Shown: piece after piece, positions 32,026-41,026 of the stretch
How the letters are laid out: each line of letters begins with the position of its first letter
Numbering within the stretch: position 1 is the stretch's first letter
Assembly: GCA_964489955.1 (NCBI GenBank)
Contig: CAZBAV010000003.1
Coordinates: 1-64,000 of the forward strand
Reading direction: 5' to 3'
Source of the DNA: Leadbetterella sp964489955
Lineage (GTDB): Bacteria; Bacteroidota; Bacteroidia; Cytophagales; Spirosomataceae
DNA: 64,000 nt
Notes under the pieces: generated by a model
The model's database searches: none
The model's input: the letters and a program-made list of their open reading frames with translations, nothing else
What the model was told of the DNA's origin: nothing
Made by a program: the position numbers and the translations under genes

Positions 32026-33759
32026 TTAGTTATCGGTAGAAAACTTAATATCCCTAATAAAAAGCTGCAAGCTTGTTTGCCCCCGGAAGTTATTCTCTTC
32101 TAACGAATACGCCATAGAAAACATTTCTCCTTTTTTTATTCTTTCGTAAAAAGCCTCGGCCATGCCAAAACCTATTGCCGGAAAAACTACTCCCGTTTCT
32201 TTATCTGTCACATCCACCTTCAAGTGCTTTTCTTTCAAAACACGAGGTTCTGAAGATGCCACTAGTCCATGCGACACAAATATAGGCTGCATATTTTGTG
32301 TCGCAAAGGGTGACATCTGTTTCATAATCCTATAAAACTTGGCTGAAAGGTCTGCCAAAGATAACTCCAAATCTATATTTACCACAGGGATAAGTTGGGC
32401 TGGTGTAATCCGGCTGGCCACAACTTCATCAAAAGCCCTTTGGAACTCCGCCAGTCTTTCGGTTTCTATAGTCATCCCTGCTGCATGTGTATGCCCTCCA
32501 AACTGTATGAGATAGGAAGCACAAGCTTCCAAAGCACTGTACAAGTCAAAACCCGCTACAGATCTTGCTGAGCCCGCCGCTGTACCATCACCCGATTTCG
32601 TGAAAATAATAGTTGGTCTGTAATAACGCTCTATACATCTGGATGCCACTATTCCAATAACTCCTTTATGCCACGTCTCTTTGTATAGTACCGTACTTTT
32701 TGCTTGGTTTAACAACCATCCATCTGACTCTATCAAAGCAAGGGCTTCATGAGTAATCTGCTCGTCTAACCCCTTTCTTTCAGTATTGTGTGCCTGTATT
32801 TCATACGATAGCTTAACCGCATCTTCATAGTCCTCACTTAATAAAAGCTCTACTGCCGCTTTAGCATGACGTAACCGCCCTGCTGCATTTATTCTTGGCC
32901 CCAAGGTAAAAACTACGCTCTCTATGCTCATTTCACCACTAAAACCAGCCACTTCTTTCAGAGCTTGTAAGCTCGTTCTTGGGTTTTCGTTCAGCTTCTT
33001 AAGTCCATAATAAGCAATAACCCGGTTTTCTCCTGTTATAGGTACTATATCTGCGGCTATACTCACCACCGCCAAATCTAAGTACGCATAAACCTCCTCT
33101 AGGTCTATCCCATTTTTTATAGAATAGGCCGTCATAAATTTTAAACCAACCCCATTTCCCGTAAGCTCTTTGTACGGATAGGGACAATCCGCCCTTTTGG
33201 GGTCTAAAACAGCAACTGCCGAAGGTAATTCTTCTCCAGGTTCGTGGTGGTCACAAACTATAAAATCAATCCCCAGAGATTTTGCGTACTGTATTTTGTC
33301 TACAGATTTGATACCACAATCTAAACATATAATAAGGCTTATACCACTCGTATGGGCAAAGTCTATCCCCTGCGTAGATACACCATAGCCTTCTTTGTAG
33401 CGGTCCGGATTATAATAAACTACGTTTTTATGTCGCTCCCGAATAAAGCTATACACCATAGCCACCGCAGTGGTTCCGTCTACGTCGTAGTCTCCGTAAA
33501 CCATGATGTGTTCCTCCGTGGCTATTGCTATGGTGAGTCTATTTACGGCCAAATCCATGTCTTTCATTAAGAACGGATCATGGAGGCCGGAAAGTCCGGG
33601 CCGGAAAAAGTCTTTTGCATTCTCAAAAGTCTGGATGCCCCTTTGCCACAAAATTGTGGCGAGGCTTCCAGAAATGTTTAGTTCTGAGGAAAGTGCCTCT
33701 ACTACACCCGCTGAACCCTCATCTTGAGGTCTTGGTTTATATTGCCAATTTTTTTTCAA
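32026..33759 (-). CDS. recJ: Single-stranded-DNA-specific exonuclease RecJ
   Basis: 577 aa. The DHH phosphoesterase core has VYGDYDVDGTTAVAM (motif I), CLDCGIKS (II), CDHHEPGEELP (III) and a later DxD region. The DHHA1 domain carries GGHTHAAGMTIE, and a C-terminal OB-like domain follows from about 460. It degrades ssDNA 5' to 3' in recombination and mismatch repair. The start is TTG at 33759 (MKKNWQYKPRPQDEG): the frame is closed by a stop 12 nt upstream and no ATG precedes the conserved region. Confidence 0.94.
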   Translation of the reverse strand: MKKNWQYKPRPQDEGSAGVVEALSSELNISGSLATILWQRGIQTFENAKDFFRPGLSGLHDPFLMKDMDLAVNRLTIAIATEEHIMVYGDYDVDGTTAVAMVYSFIRERHKNVVYYNPDRYKEGYGVSTQGIDFAHTSGISLIICLDCGIKSVDKIQYAKSLGIDFIVCDHHEPGEELPSAVAVLDPKRADCPYPYKELTGNGVGLKFMTAYSIKNGIDLEEVYAYLDLAVVSIAADIVPITGENRVIAYYGLKKLNENPRTSLQALKEVAGFSGEMSIESVVFTLGPRINAAGRLRHAKAAVELLLSEDYEDAVKLSYEIQAHNTERKGLDEQITHEALALIESDGWLLNQAKSTVLYKETWHKGVIGIVASRCIERYYRPTIIFTKSGDGTAAGSARSVAGFDLYSALEACASYLIQFGGHTHAAGMTIETERLAEFQRAFDEVVASRITPAQLIPVVNIDLELSLADLSAKFYRIMKQMSPFATQNMQPIFVSHGLVASSEPRVLKEKHLKVDVTDKETGVVFPAIGFGMAEAFYERIKKGEMFSMAYSLEENNFRGQTSLQLFIRDIKFSTDN

Positions 33760-33877
33760 ACAATATATTTATTTATGATAAATGGCATAAAAATTGTTAC
33801 AAAATAAAAGCAGGCAGAAAGGTCTGCAATCGCTAAATTTGTCGGGAGAGAAAGAGTTTTACTCTTTCTGAACCCCA

Positions 33878-34768
33878 TTATAAAATGATACCTGATACCT
33901 CTGTTTCTGGAGATATCTTTTTAACTAAGCCTTGTAAAACTTTACCGGGGCCACTTTCTATAAAGATAGTGGCTCCGTCAGCTGTCATGTTTTGAACAGT
34001 CTGGGTCCACCTAACTGGTGCTGTCAGCTGAGCTATTAAGTTACCTTTTATCACTTTTACGTCTGCAGAAGGTTGTGCATCCACATTCTGATATATCGGA
34101 CATATTGGTGTTTTAAACTCTGTTTCTTCTATTGCTTTTGCTAATTCTTCCCTTGCAGGCTCCATTAATGGGGAATGGAATGCTCCGCCTACAGGAAGAA
34201 CCAACGCTCTTTTTGCTCCAGATTCTTTCATCTTTTCGCATGCAATGTTTATTCCTTCAATAGTACCGGAAATAACCAATTGGCCTGGGCAATTATAGTT
34301 TGCAGCAACCACAATTTGTCTTGTTTCTGCAGAAACTGCTGCAACTATCTCTTCCACCTTTTCGTCAGGCAGATTTAAAACAGCCGCCATGGTACCAGGC
34401 GTTAATTCACAAGCCTTTTGCATGGCTTCTGCCCTTTTGGCTACCAATCTAAGAGCGTCTTCAAACCCCAAAGCACCAGACGCAACTAGTGCCGAAAACT
34501 CTCCTAAGGAATGACCCGCAACCATCTCTGGCTTGAAGTCGGAGTTTGTAAGAGCTAAAATTACTGAGTGCAAAAAAACAGCCGGTTGGGTCACATTGGT
34601 TTGTTTTAACTCTTCGTCTGTTCCTTCAAACATTATATCGGTTATCTTAAAACCCAAAATTTCATTTGCCTTATCAAAAAGCTCTTTGGCTTTCTCTGAA
34701 CTCTCGTACAGGTCTTTGCCCATCCCACTAAATTGTGTCCCTTGACCGGGGAAAACATATGCCTTCAT
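33878..34768 (-). CDS. fabD: Malonyl-CoA:ACP transacylase
   Basis: 296 aa from the ATG at 34768. A longer TTG frame starting at 34789 is rejected because its start overlaps the probable promoter. The sequence opens with the family signature KAYVFPGQGTQFSGMG, has the nucleophile S87 in GHSLGE, an arginine in the malonate-binding position after it (VAKRAEAM), and the catalytic histidine in GGAFHSPLM. It charges ACP with malonate for fatty acid synthesis. It stands alone here; recJ lies downstream after 118 bp. Confidence 0.95.
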   Translation of the reverse strand: MKAYVFPGQGTQFSGMGKDLYESSEKAKELFDKANEILGFKITDIMFEGTDEELKQTNVTQPAVFLHSVILALTNSDFKPEMVAGHSLGEFSALVASGALGFEDALRLVAKRAEAMQKACELTPGTMAAVLNLPDEKVEEIVAAVSAETRQIVVAANYNCPGQLVISGTIEGINIACEKMKESGAKRALVLPVGGAFHSPLMEPAREELAKAIEETEFKTPICPIYQNVDAQPSADVKVIKGNLIAQLTAPVRWTQTVQNMTADGATIFIESGPGKVLQGLVKKISPETEVSGIIL

Positions 34769-34786
34769 AATTTCTGGTTTTTTGTA

Positions 34787-34794
34787 CAAAAGTA
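34787..34794 (-). promoter_or_regulatory. Candidate -7 element for fabD
   Basis: On minus the sequence is TACTTTTG, a full TAnnTTTG match, 18 bp upstream of the ATG at 34768. It helps decide that start. No clear -33 box was found. Confidence 0.5.
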
Positions 34795-35104
34795 CGGCTT
34801 TTCTTTTAAAAGACTTGCTCCCCGCTCACTTGGGTAATTTTGGAAAACTCGCTTTGCCTTAACTCCAACTAAATAAGCGTATTAAAGCAAATTGTTTACT
34901 AATAAACTACTGCTTCTGAAGTAAGAAATAATTTTCAAATATTTGATTTTTAGACTCTTAGCAACTACATCCTTACCTTTCAACCATTAGGTGCCTTACA
35001 TTTTTTCCACACTACATTACCATAACACCTACTTAATATTTAGGTCATATTGGTACTATTATTTTGCAGCTGTTTTTTTAACAATTAAAAATTATCTCAA
35101 TTTT
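34795..35104. other. 310-bp divergent intergenic region fabD / susC
   Basis: No ORF is supported. It contains a perfect 12-bp palindrome TCAAATATTTGA at 34935-34946, a possible operator, and a TATTATTTTG stretch near 35066 that only partly resembles a -7 box. The A/T-rich sequence directly before the susC ATG is typical for this phylum. I see no riboswitch-like fold. Confidence 0.6.
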
Positions 35105-38100
35105 ATGAACAACAATTACCTCCTAAACCATTTAAGGCAGGTGCGGCAGTTTTGTGTATTTGCATTATTAATATGCTTATTCACACTTCCCGCTTTTGCC
35201 GTACAAGCCCAAGTAAGTGGCGAAGTAAAAAGCACTTCGGGAGAAATCTTGCCAGGCGTAGTAGTAAAAAACATAACAACCAATAAAGTTGTTGCTACTG
35301 ACGCTAACGGCCGCTTTACTATTGACGCAAATAAAGGCGAAACTCTACAGCTTTCTTACGTGGGCTTTACCACCCAGAGTGTAGTAGTAAACGCTAGTAT
35401 ACTAAACATCACATTAATAGAAGACAACCAATTACTAAACGAGGTAGTGGTTACTGCCATAGGTATCAAACAACAAAAAAGGAAGATTGGATACTCCACG
35501 CAGGAAATCAAAACCGAAGTATTGCAAGAAGCTAAGACCATGAACATTGGTAATGCCCTTACTGGTCAAATAGCCGGTCTTACAGTAAGTAACCCGACAG
35601 GTATTTTCCAGGCTCCGTCTTTTAGCTTAAGAGGCAAAAATCCCCTTATAGTAGTAGATGGTATTCCTGTAGAAACAGACTTTTTTGATGTTCCTAGCCA
35701 AAACGTGGAAAACATAAACGTTTTAAAAGGTACTGCGGCATCTGCTCTTTATGGGTCAAGAGGAAAGAACGGAGCCATTCTAATTACCACTCGTGGAGCC
35801 AAAAGCGATAAACTAGAGGTAAACTTCAATACCACCAATATGGTTACGGCTGGTTTTACTGTTTTTCCAAAAACACAAACCGAATACGGTAGCGGATCAA
35901 ACGGCCAGTATGAATTCTGGGATGGAGCCGATGGTGGTATCTCAGATGGTGACATGACCTGGGGACCAAAGTTTGGTACAGGACTTAAATACAAACAATG
36001 GAATAGCCCAATCCGCAATATTGCGACGGGTGAGACTATACAGTGGTATGGTGACGTAGCCGGAACCATCTATGATGACAAGTCTAAGTACGAACGTGTA
36101 CCTACAGACTGGGTACGTCATGATAACCTACGTGATTTCCTAAGAACGGGATATGTGACCGAAAACAACCTTTCTTTGGCCTACAAAACGGATAAAGCAA
36201 ACATTTTTGTTTCTGGTAAATACGCCCAACAACAAGGACAAGTACCAAACACTAAGCTTTCTTCCGGAGGTTTAAACATTAATAGTAATTACAAGTTTAC
36301 TAAAGACTTGATTTTTGATGTGAACCTGTCATACAACAAAGTCATCTCTCCAAATTATCCCCGTTATGGATACGGCCCTAAGAACCATATCTATACTATC
36401 CTTTTGTGGATGAGTGACGATGTAAACGGAAATGACCTAAAGAACAACTATTACAGAATTGGGGACGAAGGTTACCGCCAGGCTAACTATAACTATGCGT
36501 GGTATAACAACCCGTACTTTGCTGCTAACGAACTTACCCAAAAATATGATCGTGATGTAGTACATGGACAAACAGGTCTTACTTGGTTAATAAACGATAA
36601 GTTTGTAGTTAAAGGACGTGCTGCTGCCCGTCAGATTTCTACTTTTGAAGACATGAAAAGCCCGAAATCGTACATGAACTACGGTGATTCAAGAAACGGA
36701 GATTATAAAATCTGGAACAGAAACCAGCTGAATTTTGATGCTGACGTTTTGGCTACTTACACCGATAATATTACTGATAATTTAGGAATAAGTGTAAATG
36801 CGGGTTCTTCTGTTTTCACAAGAGATATCCGTGCTACTTATCAGTCTACGGATGGTCTTGTAGTGCCTTTTGTATACAGTTTAAATAATACCCAAGGACC
36901 AGTAAGAGCTACCAACGATCTAAACCAAAAAGCTATCCGAAGTGTATACGGATCTGTAAACTTCGATATTTTCAAATCTACGTATTTGAACTTCTCGGGA
37001 AGAAATGACTGGTCTTCAACACTTACAGCTAACAATGCATCGTATTTCTACCCATCTGTATCTTTAAGTTCGGTACTTTCAGACTACTTCAAAGTGGGTA
37101 AAAACGTAGATTATCTAAAGGTGTACAGCTCGTGGGCACAAGTTTCTAATGACCTTGCCCCTTATAATACTAGTGCCGTTTTCTCTAAAGACGTAACTTA
37201 CGGTTCCACTCCTTCGGTATCCTATCCTGCTGGCATCATAAACCCAAACATCTTACCAGAAAGATCTACATCTCTGGAAGTAGGTGCGGCCTTTGCCATG
37301 TTTAAAAACCGTTTGGCTTTGGATGTAACTTACTACAATGTAGTGGATGAAAACCAAATCATTGACCTTACTATTTCCCAAGCTTCAGGCTTTAACTCAA
37401 GAAAAGTAAATGGAAACCAATACACCACAAATGGTCTTGAAATTATGCTTTCAGCGGTACCGGTTAAAAACAGTTTGCTTACTTGGAACACGGCTATTAA
37501 CTGGTCTAGGAATATCCAGAAAATTACAGACATCTATGGAAATGCCTCTGTTGCAGAGGAAGACAGGAGATTCGGTAACTTCAAAGTGGGTGACCGTGCA
37601 GATAGCTACTACGCTACTGTTTGGCAAAAATCGGCCGATGGAAAGCTAATCCTTAATGGCAATACAGGTATGCCAATACAAGACTCTTATGCAAAAAATA
37701 TAGGATACTTAAATCCAGACTGGCAGTTTGGCTTTATGAATACTGTGAAAGTTAAAGGCTTCACTATCAATGCAGATATTGACGGTGCATTTGGTGGAAT
37801 CATGAATTCTAACACTATTGAGAAAATGTGGTGGGCAGGAAAACACCCAAGCTCTACATTACACAGAGATGCTGAGTATTCTACCGGAGCATATGTTTAT
37901 GTACCTGAGGGTGTGGTAGTGACTGGAGGGCAGTTAACTAGAGACGTTCTTGGAAATGTGATTTCGGATACCCGCGAATACAGACCTTGGACAGAAGCTG
38001 TGAGCTGGCAGACCTGGTCTCAGCAGTATCCTTACAGAGCTAGAGTTACAGAAGAAGAAGGAGGTATGTTTGCCAACACGTACAGCCGCTCTTTCGTGAA

Positions 38101-38308
38101 GCTTAGAAGATTATCTGTGACCTATGATTTAAACAAGGTTTTGAAGATAAATAAATTAGGAGGACTTGAAGCTACCGTGTTTGGATATAATCTGGCCGTT
38201 TGGAAGAATATACCTTACATAGATCCGGACTTTAAACAAGGTAACGATGGTGACTTACAAGATCCGTCTTCCAGATACATTGGTATGTCTTTAAACTTCA
38301 AATTCTAA
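35105..38308 (+). CDS. SusC/RagA-type TonB-dependent outer membrane transporter
   Basis: 1067 aa from the ATG at 35105, which places the signal peptide (RQFCVFALLICLFTLPAFAVQAQ) correctly; upstream in-frame codons lie in the leader. Next come a CarboxypepD_reg-like domain (VSGEVKSTSGEILPGVVVKN, about 38-115), the plug domain with SLRGKNPLIVVDGIPV and NVLKGTAASALYGSRGKNGAI, and a 22-strand barrel ending in the usual terminal phenylalanine (MSLNFKF). The SusD lipoprotein follows after 128 bp and two metallophosphoesterases after that, so the ligand may be a phosphorylated or phosphate-ester compound. No glycoside hydrolase is next to it. Confidence 0.95.
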   Translation: MNNNYLLNHLRQVRQFCVFALLICLFTLPAFAVQAQVSGEVKSTSGEILPGVVVKNITTNKVVATDANGRFTIDANKGETLQLSYVGFTTQSVVVNASILNITLIEDNQLLNEVVVTAIGIKQQKRKIGYSTQEIKTEVLQEAKTMNIGNALTGQIAGLTVSNPTGIFQAPSFSLRGKNPLIVVDGIPVETDFFDVPSQNVENINVLKGTAASALYGSRGKNGAILITTRGAKSDKLEVNFNTTNMVTAGFTVFPKTQTEYGSGSNGQYEFWDGADGGISDGDMTWGPKFGTGLKYKQWNSPIRNIATGETIQWYGDVAGTIYDDKSKYERVPTDWVRHDNLRDFLRTGYVTENNLSLAYKTDKANIFVSGKYAQQQGQVPNTKLSSGGLNINSNYKFTKDLIFDVNLSYNKVISPNYPRYGYGPKNHIYTILLWMSDDVNGNDLKNNYYRIGDEGYRQANYNYAWYNNPYFAANELTQKYDRDVVHGQTGLTWLINDKFVVKGRAAARQISTFEDMKSPKSYMNYGDSRNGDYKIWNRNQLNFDADVLATYTDNITDNLGISVNAGSSVFTRDIRATYQSTDGLVVPFVYSLNNTQGPVRATNDLNQKAIRSVYGSVNFDIFKSTYLNFSGRNDWSSTLTANNASYFYPSVSLSSVLSDYFKVGKNVDYLKVYSSWAQVSNDLAPYNTSAVFSKDVTYGSTPSVSYPAGIINPNILPERSTSLEVGAAFAMFKNRLALDVTYYNVVDENQIIDLTISQASGFNSRKVNGNQYTTNGLEIMLSAVPVKNSLLTWNTAINWSRNIQKITDIYGNASVAEEDRRFGNFKVGDRADSYYATVWQKSADGKLILNGNTGMPIQDSYAKNIGYLNPDWQFGFMNTVKVKGFTINADIDGAFGGIMNSNTIEKMWWAGKHPSSTLHRDAEYSTGAYVYVPEGVVVTGGQLTRDVLGNVISDTREYRPWTEAVSWQTWSQQYPYRARVTEEEGGMFANTYSRSFVKLRRLSVTYDLNKVLKINKLGGLEATVFGYNLAVWKNIPYIDPDFKQGNDGDLQDPSSRYIGMSLNFKF

Positions 38309-38436
38309 AACAGTTGCCAGTCGTCAGAAATTAGCTAGCAGAGGTTAGAAATTAGCAGTCAGGAGTTAAAGAATGACCCAAAATCGGAAGCTAAAAACTG
38401 ATGGCTGATATCTGACGGCTTAAAACAAAAAACAAA
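38309..38436. repeat. Degenerate short repeats between susC and susD
   Basis: Two related copies, GTCAGAAATTAGCTAGCA (38323-38340) and GAGGTTAGAAATTAGCAGTCAG (38341-38362), share the core AGAAATTAGC. A third, weaker block (GATGGCTGATATCTGACGGCT, 38400-38420) has the same TAGC/TGAC flavour. Such interspersed low-complexity repeats occur in some Bacteroidota genomes, to my recollection. They lie in a transcribed gap. Confidence 0.55.
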
Positions 38437-39915
38437 ATGAAAAAGATAATAATATTTATTCTAAGCATAGCAGTTTTTACATCATGTAGAGACCTTGCAG
38501 AAATAAACGATAACCCAAACAATGCCACCACAACCCACCCACAGGCCTTGTTAACTAAGATTGAGTGGGACGCTTTCAGGGCGTTTAGGGGAACGAGTCC
38601 GCTGTACATCCAAAAGATGTTAGTACAAACAGATGGCGAAAACGCCGGGCAGATTTACAACTGGCAACGTGGCAATTTCGACTCATATTCTTATTTAAGA
38701 AATGTGTCCAAAATGATAGAGGAAGCCGAAAAGATAAACGACAAAACCTATGTAGGTTTAGGTAAGTTTTTTAGGGCATATTATTTCTACAATGCCACTA
38801 TGCAGTTTGGCGATATTCCTTACACAGAAGCCTTAAAGGGCGAAACAGATGGACTTTTCACGCCAAAGTATGATAGTCAAAAAGACGTTTTAAAGGGGAT
38901 ATTAGTAGAACTAAAGGAGGCCAACGACTTACTTCAAGCCAATCCTGCGGTAATATCAGGTGATATCATTTATGGTGGAAACAGTACCAATTGGCTAAAA
39001 GCGGTAAATTCTTTTAGACTAAAGGTCTTGATGACACTCTCTAATCGTGAAAATGATAGCGATTTGAATATAAAAACCGAGTTTGCCTCTATTGTAAGTT
39101 CAAGACCTCTATTTACCAACATAGCCGGTGACGACGCCCAGTTGATTTTCTTAAATCAAGAAGGTAACCGTTATCCAGAATTTAACTCTTCGGGTTATGG
39201 TTCAGGTATGTATATGGACTCTACGTTTATTCGCAGAATGCAAGATCATAGAGATCCAAGATTATTTGTGCTAGCTGGCCAAACCAGATTAGGGAAAGAA
39301 GCAGGTAAAGCACTTGATGATTTCACATCTTATGAAGGTGGTGACCCAATAGCCCCTTACGCTCGTGTAAACGATAAAGCTGTAGCAGGAAATCTTTCGA
39401 AAGTACTAGAAAGATACACCCAAGACCCTACCACCGAGCCACTGGTTTTGATAAGCTACGCTGAGCAACAATTCATCATTGCAGAAGCTATTGTGAGAGG
39501 TTGGATTAGCGGTGATGCCAATGCAGCTTACGAAAACGGTATCCGCTCTGGATTTAAGTTTTATGAAAACTATGCAAAAGGTATTGGTTCGTTTGTAGGT
39601 GAAGATAAAGTAGCGGCCTATTTAGCCCAAGATATAGTGAAGTTATCTACAGCAACTACTACAGCTGCAAAATTGGAGAAAATAATGATGCAGAAATACC
39701 TGCGTTCATTTCACCAAGGCGGGCTGTCATCTTACTTAGATCACCTAAGAACGGGCTACCCTACTTTCAGAAAAGGAGCAAATGTACAAACTGCTTACAG
39801 GTGGATGTACCCACAAGCAGAGTACAATACCAATGGAACGAATGTGTCTGAAGCAATTCAAAGACAGTTCTCTGGTTCGGATAATATCCACTCTAAGACT
39901 TGGTGGTTGAATTGA
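38437..39915 (+). CDS. SusD/RagB-family outer membrane lipoprotein (SusD-like_2 type)
   Basis: 492 aa. Signal peptide with lipobox FTSC (Cys17). The N-terminal RDLAEINDNPNNATTTHPQALLTKIEW and the helical TPR-like body (YVGLGKFFRAYYFYNATMQFGDIPYTEAL) are characteristic of the SusD-like group that starts with LxxINxNPN. The C-terminal segment includes YLRSFHQGGLSSYLDHLRTGYP. These proteins form the lid over the SusC barrel and capture ligand at the surface. It follows susC on the same strand, so the two form one uptake complex. Confidence 0.93.
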   Translation: MKKIIIFILSIAVFTSCRDLAEINDNPNNATTTHPQALLTKIEWDAFRAFRGTSPLYIQKMLVQTDGENAGQIYNWQRGNFDSYSYLRNVSKMIEEAEKINDKTYVGLGKFFRAYYFYNATMQFGDIPYTEALKGETDGLFTPKYDSQKDVLKGILVELKEANDLLQANPAVISGDIIYGGNSTNWLKAVNSFRLKVLMTLSNRENDSDLNIKTEFASIVSSRPLFTNIAGDDAQLIFLNQEGNRYPEFNSSGYGSGMYMDSTFIRRMQDHRDPRLFVLAGQTRLGKEAGKALDDFTSYEGGDPIAPYARVNDKAVAGNLSKVLERYTQDPTTEPLVLISYAEQQFIIAEAIVRGWISGDANAAYENGIRSGFKFYENYAKGIGSFVGEDKVAAYLAQDIVKLSTATTTAAKLEKIMMQKYLRSFHQGGLSSYLDHLRTGYPTFRKGANVQTAYRWMYPQAEYNTNGTNVSEAIQRQFSGSDNIHSKTWWLN

Positions 39916-39973
39916 TGGTTTCTTGAAGAGTTTGGATATACTCAGATTCTTAAAAGTATAACATATTCTTCAT

Positions 39974-40005
39974 GTGAAAAAGTAGCCCACAAGCTACTTT
40001 TTCAC
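39974..40005 (+). terminator. Hairpin between susD and the first phosphoesterase gene
   Basis: Perfect 13-bp stem GTGAAAAAGTAGC/GCTACTTTTTCAC with a 6-nt loop, 59 bp after the susD stop and 27 bp before the next ATG at 40032. A T5 run is inside the stem but no T-run follows, so it may attenuate or protect RNA rather than end transcription completely. Confidence 0.6.
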
Positions 40006-40031
40006 GTACTTAGAACATGAAAAGTTTTATC

Positions 40032-41009
40032 ATGAAAAAAATTATAGTCTTATTATTCGTTAGTTTGGGAATAGCCTCCGCCCAAGAAATCAAGTTCAAT
40101 GCCCAAGGCAAACTTAAGATTGTTCAGTTTACAGACATCCATTATATAGCGGGTGCAAAACCATCTGAAAAGTCAATAACTACCATCAATGCTACCCTGG
40201 ATGCCGAAAAACCAGACTTGGTGGTTTATTCGGGAGATATCGTAGTTAAAGCCCCCACCAAACAAGGGTGGGATGAAATTCTGGAACCGTGCATTTCTCG
40301 TAAAATACCCTATGTGGTTACTTTTGGTAACCACGATGACGAAGCCGAAATGAAACGCAAAGAAGTAGCAGAATATGTGTCTAACAAGCCATATTTAGTA
40401 AATAAACAAGTGGGAATAAACAATGTAGCGGGATACTTAAATGCTGCCATATCTGTGAAAGATAAGAGCGGAAAAACTTCTGCTGTGGTATATGCAATGG
40501 ATAGTCATGCGTACAGCACCAATCCAAGAATAAAGGGTTATGGCTGGTTCCACTTGAACCAAGTAAACTGGTACACAGAAACTTCTAAGAAGTTTACTGC
40601 TGCCAATGCCGGTCAGCCTTTACCTGCTTTGGCGTTCTTTCATATTCCGTTGCCAGAATATAAGCTGGCCTTTGATGACCTCAAAAACAAACGTGTAGGT
40701 CTGCGTTATGAGAATGAATGTCCTCCAAGCATAAACACCGGCATGTATGCAGCTATGTTTGAGGCTGGAGATGTGATGGGCATGTTTGTAGGACATGACC
40801 ATGTAAACGACTATCTGGTAGACTACAACGGAATTGCCCTTGCTTACGGCTGTTGGACCGGCTCAGAAAACACTTACCAACGTTACAAAAACGGAGCCAG
40901 AATCATAGAACTAGAAGAAGGAAAACGGGAGTTTAGAACTTACGTGCGTGAAAACGACGGCCATGTTTTATATGAGCTAACCTACCCATTTCCAGAGAAA
41001 AAGAAATAA
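40032..41009 (+). CDS. Exported metallophosphoesterase (Dcr2/Siz1-like calcineurin fold)
   Basis: 325 aa from the ATG at 40032, which gives the signal peptide MKKIIVLLFVSLGIASAQ; an ATG 15 nt upstream only adds MKSFI. The dinuclear metal site is complete: FTDIHY (D, H), YSGDIV (D), FGNHDD (N, H), FFHIPLPE (H) and GHDHVND (H, H). The family resembles yeast Dcr2/Siz1-type purple acid phosphatase relatives. The enzyme should act in the periplasm on phosphate monoesters or diesters. It follows susCD and precedes a second phosphoesterase by 17 bp. Confidence 0.88.
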   Translation: MKKIIVLLFVSLGIASAQEIKFNAQGKLKIVQFTDIHYIAGAKPSEKSITTINATLDAEKPDLVVYSGDIVVKAPTKQGWDEILEPCISRKIPYVVTFGNHDDEAEMKRKEVAEYVSNKPYLVNKQVGINNVAGYLNAAISVKDKSGKTSAVVYAMDSHAYSTNPRIKGYGWFHLNQVNWYTETSKKFTAANAGQPLPALAFFHIPLPEYKLAFDDLKNKRVGLRYENECPPSINTGMYAAMFEAGDVMGMFVGHDHVNDYLVDYNGIALAYGCWTGSENTYQRYKNGARIIELEEGKREFRTYVRENDGHVLYELTYPFPEKKK

Positions 41010-41026
41010 TCAATTAGAATTTAACC

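Noticed and set aside
33848..33870. Hairpin AGAAAGAGT/ACTCTTTCT as fabD terminator
   Set aside because: A stem is present but there is no T-run on the minus strand after it, so termination is not supported.
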